A stretch of DNA of 6,833 bases, taken from Devosia sp. (GTDB lineage Bacteria > Pseudomonadota > Alphaproteobacteria > Rhizobiales > Devosiaceae). How positions within the stretch are numbered: the first letter of the stretch is position 1; every line of letters starts with the position of its first letter. The position numbers were made by a program, and so were the translations under genes. The stretch is from positions 1 through 6,833 of the forward strand of contig JAQGKH010000004.1 in NCBI GenBank assembly GCA_028290225.1. The letters are read 5' to 3'. Under the pieces are notes generated by a model, which made no database searches, was not told where the DNA came from, and saw only the letters and a list, made by a program, of their open reading frames with translations. Of this stretch, positions 1-5,811 are shown piece by piece.

Positions 1-8
1 AGAATACC

Positions 9-677
9 ATGACCACCAAAGCCCCACGTATTGTTCTGTTTCACGCCACGCCCGTCGCCATGGACCCGGTGAAGGCCGCCATGGCGCAGCTGTGGCCCGA
101 AGCCGAAGCGGTCAACCTGCTCGATGATGGGCTCACCATCGATCGCGCCAAGGAAGGCGCTGAGTTGTCGGAAGGGTTGATCGAACGCTTCGTGGATTTC
201 GGCCGCTATGCCTGCCGCATCGGCGCGGATGGCATTCTGGTGACCTGCTCGGCTTTCGGGCCGGCCATTGATCGCATGGTCGAGGAATTGCCCGTTCCCG
301 TGCTCAAGCCCAATGAAGCGATGTTCCGGGCGGCCATTGCGGCAGGCGGACGCATCGGCATGCTGGCCACCTTCGCTCCGGCGGTGCCCACGATGGAAGA
401 CGAGTTCAACCAGTTCGTCGCGGAATCGGGGGCCTCGAGCACTCTCCAAACCATCGTGGATCCCGATGCCATCGATCTTTTGCGCAAGGGCGACGCGCAA
501 ACCCATAATGAACTGGTGGCCAAGTTCGCCCCCGAATTTGCCCAGCATGACGCGATCATGCTCGCGCACTTCTCGACCTCGCGCGCCGCGCAGGCGGTGC
601 GGGCCCGGGTGAACATTCCGGTATTGTCGGCGCCTGAAGCCGCCGTGTCCAGAATGCGCGAAATGGTGGGAGGCTAG
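9..677 (+). CDS. Asp/Glu/hydantoin racemase superfamily protein, possible sugar-acid isomerase
   Basis: This is a 222-residue cytoplasmic protein with no signal peptide or membrane segment, which is the usual length for the aspartate/glutamate/hydantoin racemase superfamily. Visible landmarks are the N-terminal strand and loop RIVLFHATPVAMDP (7-20), the first catalytic-cysteine motif ILVTCSAFGPAID (76-88, Cys80), the GRIGMLATFA strand (114-123) and the second-half motif IMLAHFSTSRAA (183-194), then PVLSAPEAAVSRM (204-216). In two-cysteine racemases the second half also carries a Cys; here that segment has Ser189, Thr190 and Ser191 instead, so classical two-base racemization is doubtful. Members of this superfamily also include maleate isomerases and decarboxylases. 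The gene ends 3 nt before otnK, so it is almost certainly co-transcribed with acid-sugar catabolic genes. I infer a role as an isomerase, epimerase or racemase on the pathway substrate; the actual substrate is unknown. The ATG at 9 leaves too little upstream sequence to judge its ribosome-binding site. Family assignment is firm and function is not. Confidence 0.85.
   Translation: MTTKAPRIVLFHATPVAMDPVKAAMAQLWPEAEAVNLLDDGLTIDRAKEGAELSEGLIERFVDFGRYACRIGADGILVTCSAFGPAIDRMVEELPVPVLKPNEAMFRAAIAAGGRIGMLATFAPAVPTMEDEFNQFVAESGASSTLQTIVDPDAIDLLRKGDAQTHNELVAKFAPEFAQHDAIMLAHFSTSRAAQAVRARVNIPVLSAPEAAVSRMREMVGG
668..673 (+). promoter_or_regulatory. Shine-Dalgarno of otnK
   Basis: GGGAGG lies 7 nt before the ATG at 681, inside the last codons of the upstream racemase-family gene. 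It supports 681 as the otnK start and tight translational linkage of the two genes. Confidence 0.7.
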
Positions 678-680
678 GCC

Positions 681-1955
681 ATGCTGCTCGGCGTAATCGC
701 AGATGACTTCACCGGGGCGAGCGACATCGCCAATACGCTGTCCAAGGGGCTGCCTGGCCAGGGCGGGCTGAAGGTCGCGCAATATATGGGCGTGCCCGAG
801 GGCGATGCCGCCGCCGAAATCGAGGCGGGCGTGGTTTCACTCAAGACCCGGTCCGTGAATCCCGACGAGGCCGTGGCCCAGTCGCTGCAGGCGCTGCGCT
901 GGCTGGCCGCCCAGGGCTGCCGGCAGTTCATTTTCAAATACTGCTCCACCTTCGATTCAACGCCGCAAGGCAATATCGGCAATGTCGCCGAAGCGCTTGC
1001 CGATGAGCTGGGGGTTGCGGGCGTTGTCGCCTGCCCGGCCTTTCCGGCGGCCGGCCGGACGGTGTACCAGGGGCATCTGTTCGTTCATGACCGGTTGCTG
1101 AGCGAATCGGGCATGCAGCACCACCCGCTGACCCCGATGACCGACCCCGATATCCGGCGCTGGCTGCGGCGGCAAACCCAGAGCGAAGTCGGCCACGTGG
1201 CCAGTGCCGTGGTGCGCCAGGGTTCCGAGGCGGTGCTGGCGGCGTTGCAGGCCTGTGCGCAGCGCGGCGAAAAGCTGGTGATCGCCGATGCCAGCATTGA
1301 TGATGACCTTGTGGTTCTGGGTCGGGCCTGCCGGGACGCGGCCCTGATCACCGGAGGCTCGGGCATTGCCACCGGCCTTCCCGCCAATTTCATTGCCCGG
1401 GGCCAAGCCACGGGCTCCAAGGAACCGTTTGTCGGGGTGTCCGGCCCCGAAGCCATTCTGGCAGGCAGTTGCTCGGGCGCGACGCGCGGCCAGATCGATG
1501 TTCACGCCCGCAATCATCCGGTGCTGGAAATCTCGGTTGATGCCGTGATGTCCGACGAAACGGGGTCCGATGAGCTGCTGGCGTTTTTTGACGCTCATCG
1601 CGGCAAGGCTCCCCTGGCTTATTCCTCCAGCACGCCGGCCGAGGTGAGTGCCACCCAGGCCAAATATGGGCGCGAGGTGGTGGCAGCCAAGTTGGACGGC
1701 TTGTTCGCGCAAACGGCCCAGCGGCTGGTGGACCGGGGCGTCAAACGCCTGGTGGTCGCCGGCGGCGAAACTTCGGGCGCCGTGGCCCAGGCGCTTGGTC
1801 TGGGAGCCCTCATCATCGGCCCGGAAATCGATCCGGGTGTGCCGATCCTGGTCAGCCGGGAGCGTGATATCGCCTTGGCGCTCAAATCGGGCAATTTCGG
1901 CCGTCCGAGCTTTTTTGCCGATGCGCTGGCCGCTTTGGAAGGCGGGGCCGCATGA
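681..1955 (+). CDS. otnK: 3-oxo-tetronate kinase (four-carbon acid sugar kinase, DUF1537 family)
   Basis: This 424-residue protein has the full length and motif order of the OtnK/YgbK family. The N-terminal substrate-binding domain carries IADDFTGASD (6-15), KYCSTFDST (86-94), CPAFPAAGRT (118-127) and HPLTPMTDPD (148-157). GGSGIA (225-230) and GSCSGATRGQI (262-272) follow. The C-terminal nucleotide-binding domain has VAGGETSGA (359-367), GPEIDPGVP (380-388) and KSGNFG (402-407). Characterised OtnK enzymes phosphorylate 3-oxo-tetronate to 3-oxo-tetronate 4-phosphate with ATP in catabolism of L-threonate or D-erythronate. Relatives act on D-threonate, D-erythronate or 3-oxo-isoapionate. The otnC-like gene overlapping its 3' end by 4 nt (ATGA) favours the 3-oxo-tetronate assignment over the PdxA2-linked threonate kinase (DtnK) and the RuBisCO-like-protein-linked kinase, whose partners are absent here. 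The start at 681 is supported by GGGAGG 7 nt upstream and by IADDFTGASD sitting immediately after the initiator, as in the family. No truncation is visible. Stereochemistry of the real substrate cannot be read from sequence. Confidence 0.93.
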   Translation: MLLGVIADDFTGASDIANTLSKGLPGQGGLKVAQYMGVPEGDAAAEIEAGVVSLKTRSVNPDEAVAQSLQALRWLAAQGCRQFIFKYCSTFDSTPQGNIGNVAEALADELGVAGVVACPAFPAAGRTVYQGHLFVHDRLLSESGMQHHPLTPMTDPDIRRWLRRQTQSEVGHVASAVVRQGSEAVLAALQACAQRGEKLVIADASIDDDLVVLGRACRDAALITGGSGIATGLPANFIARGQATGSKEPFVGVSGPEAILAGSCSGATRGQIDVHARNHPVLEISVDAVMSDETGSDELLAFFDAHRGKAPLAYSSSTPAEVSATQAKYGREVVAAKLDGLFAQTAQRLVDRGVKRLVVAGGETSGAVAQALGLGALIIGPEIDPGVPILVSRERDIALALKSGNFGRPSFFADALAALEGGAA

Positions 1956-2590
1956 GCGCGGAAAGCGAACTTCGCGGCAAGATCGTGCGCATGGGCGCGC
2001 TGTTGTACAACCGGCAATTGGCGCATGGCAGCGCCGGCAATCTGTCGGTGCGGCTGGAGGATGGCAGCATCCTTGTCACGCCCACCAATTCGTGCCTGGG
2101 CTTTCTGACTCCCGAGCAGATCTCCAGGGTTTCGCCGCAAGGAGAGCTGCTGGGGGGCGACCCGCCTTCCAAGGAGGCGTTCTTTCACCTCGCGGTTTAT
2201 GAGGAGCGGCCGGCCGCCCGGGCGATCGTGCATCTTCATTCCACCTATTCGGTGGCCGCCTCGTGCCTGTGCCACGAGAACACCGAGGACGCCCTGCCCC
2301 CGCTGACTGCCTACCATGTCATGCGCGTCGGCAAGCTGCCGCTCGTGGGCTATTTCCGGCCTGGCGATCGGGCCTTGGCCGAAGCGGTGCGCAGTGCCGC
2401 CAGGGAGCACCGCTCCATGCTGCTGGCCAATCACGGACCCATCGTTTCGGCGGGAACTCTGGAAGAGGCGGTCTACGCCTATGAAGAGCTCGAGGAAACG
2501 GCCAAGCTCTATTTCATCATCGGCGATCGCAAGGCTTCACCGCTTACGGCCGAGGCTATCGCCGACATCAATCGCGTTTTCCCCAGCTAG
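1952..2590 (+). CDS. otnC: 3-oxo-tetronate 4-phosphate decarboxylase (class II aldolase/adducin family)
   Basis: The protein is 212 residues, about the size of characterised OtnC/YgbL. It shows the class II aldolase/adducin fold: HGSAGNLSVR (25-34), ILVTPTNSC (40-48), a probable acid/base Glu75 in SKEAFFHLAVY (73-83), the zinc ligands His94 and His96 in IVHLHSTYS (92-100), and the third zinc His161 in LLANHGPIVSAG (157-168). Family members include L-fuculose- and L-ribulose-phosphate aldolase/epimerase enzymes. The partnership with OtnK points to Zn-dependent decarboxylation of 3-oxo-tetronate 4-phosphate, giving DHAP and CO2. Its ATG overlaps the otnK stop codon (ATGA), and GGAAGG at 1937-1942, 9 nt upstream, supports this start. 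Translational coupling to the kinase is likely. The next gene, a fructose-bisphosphate aldolase, uses DHAP, which fits this product. A different C-C cleavage on a related phosphorylated sugar acid cannot be excluded from sequence alone. Confidence 0.88.
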   Translation: MSAESELRGKIVRMGALLYNRQLAHGSAGNLSVRLEDGSILVTPTNSCLGFLTPEQISRVSPQGELLGGDPPSKEAFFHLAVYEERPAARAIVHLHSTYSVAASCLCHENTEDALPPLTAYHVMRVGKLPLVGYFRPGDRALAEAVRSAAREHRSMLLANHGPIVSAGTLEEAVYAYEELEETAKLYFIIGDRKASPLTAEAIADINRVFPS

Positions 2591-2657
2591 CATACCCGCT
2601 TCATTTGAAACCTGCCAGGGTCAGTCCGTTTGGGCGCGACTGCTGCGGTTCCACGAC

Positions 2658-2673
2658 AAAAGGTTTTCAGGAA
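2658..2673 (+). promoter_or_regulatory. Ribosome-binding region deciding the fba start
   Basis: The stretch runs AAAAGG (2658-2663), TTTTC, then AGGAA (2669-2673) before the ATG at 2675. The first element has an 11-nt spacer; the second is only 1 nt away, too close to act alone. No comparable purine tract sits before the alternative TTG at 2630, which supports 2675 as the start. Confidence 0.45.
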
Positions 2674-2674
2674 C

Positions 2675-3733
2675 ATGGCTCTTACCTCGCTTCGTCAGAT
2701 CCTCGACCACGCCGGCGAATATGGCTACGGCATGCCCGCCTTCAACATCACCAATCTCGAAACCCTGCAGGCGGTGATGCGCGCCGCCCAGCGCACGAAC
2801 AGCCCGGTGATCGTGCAAGCCAGCCAAAGCGCGCGCAAATATGCCGATGACGTGTTCCTGAGCTACATGTTCAAGGCGGCGGCGGAACGCTATCCCGAGA
2901 TCCCGCTTTGCGTGCACCAGGACCATGGCAGCAGCCCCGAGGTCTGCGCCAGCGCCATAGCCAATGGTTACTCCAGCGTGATGATGGATGGATCGCTCGA
3001 GGCGGATGGCAAGTCCCCGGCCAGCTACGACTACAATGTGGCGGTCACCTCCGAAACCGTGCGGCTGGCCCATGCCAAAGGCGTGTCGGTGGAAGGGGAA
3101 ATCGGCGTGCTTGGCTCGCTCGAGACCGGCGGCGGCGAACAGGAGGACGGGCATGGGCTTGAGGGCACGCTCGAAGCCCATGAATTGCTCACCGATCCCG
3201 AGCAGGCGGCCGATTTCGTGGCTGCCACAGGCGTCGATGCGCTGGCCGTCGCCATCGGCACCTCCCATGGCGCCTACAAGTTCTCGCGCCAGCCTACCGG
3301 CGACCTGCTGGCCATGAACGTCATTGCCGCCATCCATGCCCGCCTGCCCGACACCCACCTCGTGATGCATGGGGCCTCCACCGTGCCCCAGGAGTTGCAG
3401 GACCTGATCAACGCCCATGGCGGCAGCATTGCGCAAACCTATGGCGTGCCGCTCGAAGAGGTCGAGAACAGCATCCGCATCGGGGTGCGCAAGATCAATA
3501 TCGATACCGACCTGCGCATGGCGCTCACGGGCTCCGCCCGCGAATACCTGCAGCAGAACCGCTCGTCCTTCGATATCCGGGCGATGATGAAACCGGGGCT
3601 CGCCCGGATGGAAAAACTGTGTGCCGAGCGCTTCGAGCGCTTCGGCGCCGCTGGCCAGGCCTCCAAGATCAAGACCATCCCGCTTGAGGACATGGCGCAG
3701 CGCTATGCCAACGCGCCAGAGCTGGCCATCTAG
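2675..3733 (+). CDS. fba: Class II fructose-1,6-bisphosphate aldolase (Calvin-cycle/gluconeogenic subtype)
   Basis: This 352-residue Zn-dependent aldolase reversibly joins DHAP and glyceraldehyde 3-phosphate to fructose 1,6-bisphosphate. Its N-terminus, MALTSLRQILDHA with GYGMPAFNITN (17-27), is that of class II Fba. CVHQDHGSS (79-87) holds the catalytic Asp83 and zinc-ligand His84. VEGEIGVLGSLE (139-150) contains the metal-site Glu142. IGTSHGAYK (194-202, His198) and MHGAS (231-235, His232) give the remaining zinc histidines. NIDTDLRMA (275-283) binds phosphate. The length and extended C-terminus match the longer Calvin-cycle-type subgroup. An in-frame TTG at 2630 would add 15 residues, but family members start at the MAL segment, so the ATG at 2675 is preferred. 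It is preceded by AAAAGG (2658-2663, 11 nt away) and AGGAA (2669-2673, very close). It lies 84 nt after otnC and probably consumes the DHAP made there. No Calvin-cycle or glycolytic neighbours are visible, so this is probably a pathway-dedicated paralogue. Activity on a related ketose bisphosphate remains possible. Confidence 0.92.
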   Translation: MALTSLRQILDHAGEYGYGMPAFNITNLETLQAVMRAAQRTNSPVIVQASQSARKYADDVFLSYMFKAAAERYPEIPLCVHQDHGSSPEVCASAIANGYSSVMMDGSLEADGKSPASYDYNVAVTSETVRLAHAKGVSVEGEIGVLGSLETGGGEQEDGHGLEGTLEAHELLTDPEQAADFVAATGVDALAVAIGTSHGAYKFSRQPTGDLLAMNVIAAIHARLPDTHLVMHGASTVPQELQDLINAHGGSIAQTYGVPLEEVENSIRIGVRKINIDTDLRMALTGSAREYLQQNRSSFDIRAMMKPGLARMEKLCAERFERFGAAGQASKIKTIPLEDMAQRYANAPELAI

Positions 3734-3800
3734 CATCGGCATGGTGCGCGCCTCCCTTCCGGGGCACGGCGCAAGTCCAGCGACACATAGCCAAAACGTT

Positions 3801-3831
3801 CAGCCACCAGCCGCAACCCGGCTGGTGGCTG
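3801..3831. terminator. Strong inverted repeat, probable bidirectional intrinsic terminator
   Basis: CAGCCACCAGCC (3801-3812) pairs perfectly with GGCTGGTGGCTG (3820-3831), and G3813-C3819 extends the stem to 13 bp around a 5-nt loop. Reading rightward the stem is followed by GTTTGTGTTTGG. Reading leftward it is followed by AACGTTTTGG. Both are moderately T-rich, and the upstream AAAAC can pair with the downstream GTTT. The hairpin starts 68 nt after the aldolase stop codon, so it most likely ends the rightward operon. It could also stop read-through from the convergent transporter operon. Confidence 0.8.
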
Positions 3832-3840
3832 GTTTGTGTT

Positions 3841-4200
3841 TGGCCTCAGAAGCACCTGCCCCTTGCGTGTTATTCTGCGCTGCGCACAAGTTTCATGCTG
3901 GCGGCGCGCCCGCCTTGATCAGCCTTGCCGGTGCCTCGAACCGGCGAGCTTCACGGCACCCTCCCGCACATCCTCGCACTCCGGGCGCCGCGGCGACGGC
4001 GCGCGCGGCCGGCATGCCGCGTGCCACAGCAGCGTGCCCAGTGCCTGGCTCCAGTCGTGGGCGTAAACGCCAAACGCCGCTGCTCCGATCCTTTGTGGAT
4101 CAAGAACAACGGCGTCTATCGTTACGGTGCGTGACCAAGGCTAACCCGCCGGCCTTTGGGTGGAGGCTGAGCCCTGGATCGCCGGGGCTGGCCTTGGAAT
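3841..4200. other. Intergenic stretch without a convincing gene; GC-rich stem-loops
   Basis: I find no supportable gene here. Open frames exist on both strands (for example 3925-4134 on +, and a stop-to-stop frame 4140-3922 on -), but they lack good starts or family motifs, and the + frame peptide is Arg/Pro-rich, as chance frames in GC-rich DNA are. Two hairpins stand out: 3924-3931 with 3941-3948 (8 bp including one G-T pair, 9-nt loop), and 4001-4009 with 4016-4024 (9 bp including one G-T pair, 6-nt loop). A near-palindrome GGCGTAAACGCC lies at 4060-4071. The region may be a decayed gene, structured 3' UTR of either operon, or inert spacer. Confidence 0.5.
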
Positions 4201-4229
4201 GGTGCAGCACGCTGTCCGATCGCTGCACC
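4201..4229. repeat. Inverted repeat, 8-bp perfect stem with 13-nt loop
   Basis: GGTGCAGC (4201-4208) is the exact reverse complement of GCTGCACC (4222-4229). It lies 3 nt from a second, stronger hairpin at 4233-4266. Both fall in the 3' untranslated region of the leftward tctCBA operon, so they may form a tandem RNA structure that ends or protects that transcript. Confidence 0.5.
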
Positions 4230-4232
4230 CCA

Positions 4233-4266
4233 CTCTCCCCGCGGCTCCATAGAGCCGCGAGGAGAG
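4233..4266 (-). terminator. Stem-loop downstream of tctA, possible terminator or 3'-end stabiliser
   Basis: CTCTCC (4233-4238) pairs with GGAGAG (4261-4266) and CGCGGCTC (4240-4247) pairs with GAGCCGCG (4252-4259). The only mismatch is C4239-A4260, and the loop is CATA. It lies about 48 nt beyond the tctA stop codon in the direction of transcription. No U-tract follows in either direction (TGGGGTGCAG on the - strand), so a classical intrinsic terminator is doubtful. It could be a Rho-linked or mRNA-stabilising hairpin. Confidence 0.5.
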
Positions 4267-4313
4267 CAAGACATTGGCTACTTCACGTCGTGCCCGGCTT
4301 CCGAGATCGGCAG

Positions 4314-5807
4314 CTAGACCGCTTTTGGCCGACGGTTGCGGACCACGCCAACGACCTGGGTGCCGATAACCAGCAGGGTCAGCGTGAGGAAGATCAGCGA
4401 GGGAGCCGACTGGACGAGGATGCTCAGGTCGTCGCCGGACATGATCATCGCCGTGCGGAACTCGCGCTCCATTGTCGGCCCGAGCACGAGGGCGAGAACG
4501 ATCGGCGTCAGGGGAATGCGGCACTTCTTGAGCACATAGCCGAAAAAGCCGATCAGGATCATTGCCCCGACGTCGAAGAGCGTGTTGCGGACTGCAAAGG
4601 CACCGGTGACGCACATCACCATGATGATGATCGCCAGGTATTGGCTGGGGATTTTCAACGCCTGCACAAAGAGCCGGACGCCCAGGAGCTGAACGCACAG
4701 CACCATGAGGTAGGCCAGCCCGAACAGCAGGTAGATGGTGTAGATGATCTCCGGGTTCTCGGCGATCAGCAGCGGCCCCGGCTGGATGCCGTGGATGAGG
4801 AAGCCACCGAGCAGGATGGCCATGGCAGCGTCCCCGGGAATACCGAGCGCCAGAAGCGGGATCATCGCACCGCCGGTGACGGCGTTGTTCGCCGTTTCGG
4901 GAGCGATCACGCCACCCATCTCGCCCTTGCCCCAGTTTTCGGGGTTTTTGGCGAGACGCTTTTCCTGGGAATAGGCCAGAAAGGCGGCGATCGGGCCATG
5001 CGCTCCGGGCACTGCGCCCACCAGGGTACCCAGAATGCTGGAGCGGATGACGTTCCAGCGATAGCCGAACAGGAATTTGAGGGATGGAAGCTCCACCCGT
5101 ATGTCTGTGGCGTTGATCTTGGGCTTGATGCCGGAGCGGTGCTCGGTCAGCGTCTCGACAACCTGTGGAATGGCAAAGAGCGCAATCATTGCCACCAGAA
5201 GCTCCACACCCTGGAGCAACTGCACCGAGCCGAAGGTGAGGCGTGGCACGCCGTCGATCGGATCCTGGCCGATGGACATCACCATCAGCCCGATCACCCC
5301 GCCGATGAGGCCCCTGACGAGGGAGCGTTCCGCGAGGCCGCAGATCGTCGACAAGCCGAACACCACCAGGGCGAAAATTTCCGCAGGTCCGAAGGCGAGC
5401 GCCGCCTTGGCGAGAAGGCTGACGGCAAAGAGCATGATGACCAGGCTGAACAGGCCGCCAAAGGTGGAAACGATCACCGAGGTCGCGATGGTGATGCTCG
5501 CACGCCCGGCCTGGGTCAGCTTGTAACCGTCGACCACGGTCGCGGCCGAGGAAGGCGTTCCGGGCACGCCGATCAGGATTGCCGCCACCGTACCGCCGCT
5601 CGCACCACCGATATAGGTGCCCAAAAGCAAGGCAATGGAGTTGGTCGGGTCGAGCGAGAAGGTGACCGGCAGGATCAGCACCAGCGCCATGGTGAAGGTC
5701 AGGCCTGGGATCGAGCCGAAGGCCAGCCCGAACAGGGAGCCGAGAAATGCCGTGAGCAAAACGTCAGGTGTTCCGACGATGCTGAGAGCAGAAAGCATTG
5801 CATCCAT
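4314..5807 (-). CDS. tctA: Tripartite tricarboxylate transporter, large membrane subunit TctA
   Basis: With the start at 5807 the protein has 497 residues, the normal TctA length, and consists almost entirely of hydrophobic membrane helices. Diagnostic TctA segments are FGSIPGLTF (30-38), GTYIGGASGGT (63-73) followed by GVPGTPSSA (80-88), GAVPGAHGPIAAF (264-276), PETANNAVTGGAMIPLLAL (303-321) with GIPGD (322-326), and GPTMEREFRTA (443-453). The subunit forms the ion-driven permease channel in the inner membrane, fed by the periplasmic TctC. The frame stays open to an ATG at 5849, but that would overlap tctB by 38 nt and prefix a poorly fitting 14-residue leader. The ATG at 5807, 4 nt after the tctB stop with GGGGGA 9 nt upstream, fits better. 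The ATG three codons further in (5798) is another possibility. It is the last gene of the leftward operon. Family assignment is secure; the transported carboxylate is unknown. Confidence 0.95.
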   Translation of the reverse strand: MDAMLSALSIVGTPDVLLTAFLGSLFGLAFGSIPGLTFTMALVLILPVTFSLDPTNSIALLLGTYIGGASGGTVAAILIGVPGTPSSAATVVDGYKLTQAGRASITIATSVIVSTFGGLFSLVIMLFAVSLLAKAALAFGPAEIFALVVFGLSTICGLAERSLVRGLIGGVIGLMVMSIGQDPIDGVPRLTFGSVQLLQGVELLVAMIALFAIPQVVETLTEHRSGIKPKINATDIRVELPSLKFLFGYRWNVIRSSILGTLVGAVPGAHGPIAAFLAYSQEKRLAKNPENWGKGEMGGVIAPETANNAVTGGAMIPLLALGIPGDAAMAILLGGFLIHGIQPGPLLIAENPEIIYTIYLLFGLAYLMVLCVQLLGVRLFVQALKIPSQYLAIIIMVMCVTGAFAVRNTLFDVGAMILIGFFGYVLKKCRIPLTPIVLALVLGPTMEREFRTAMIMSGDDLSILVQSAPSLIFLTLTLLVIGTQVVGVVRNRRPKAV

Positions 5808-5811
5808 GGCG

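Noticed and set aside
957..1712. Antisense open frame of 251 codons inside otnK.
   Set aside because: It is a shadow of otnK with no motifs, and otnK is unambiguous across its full length.
2630..2674. Upstream TTG start for the fructose-bisphosphate aldolase adding 15 residues.
   Set aside because: Family members begin at the MAL/SLRQ segment, and the purine-rich ribosome-binding tracts sit just before the ATG at 2675.
2621..3742. Antisense open frame of 373 codons covering fba.
   Set aside because: It is a His/Gly-rich mirror of GC-biased codons opposite an unmistakable aldolase.
3927..3945. tRNA T-arm look-alike on the - strand (GCCGG, TTCGAGGCA loop, CCGGC).
   Set aside because: The loop is 9 nt rather than the required 7, and no acceptor stem, anticodon arm or CCA end is found around it.
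3925..4134. Small + strand open frame (69 codons) in the intergenic region.
   Set aside because: It has a TTG start without a ribosome-binding site, an Arg/Pro-rich chance composition, lies behind a strong terminator and has no recognised motif.
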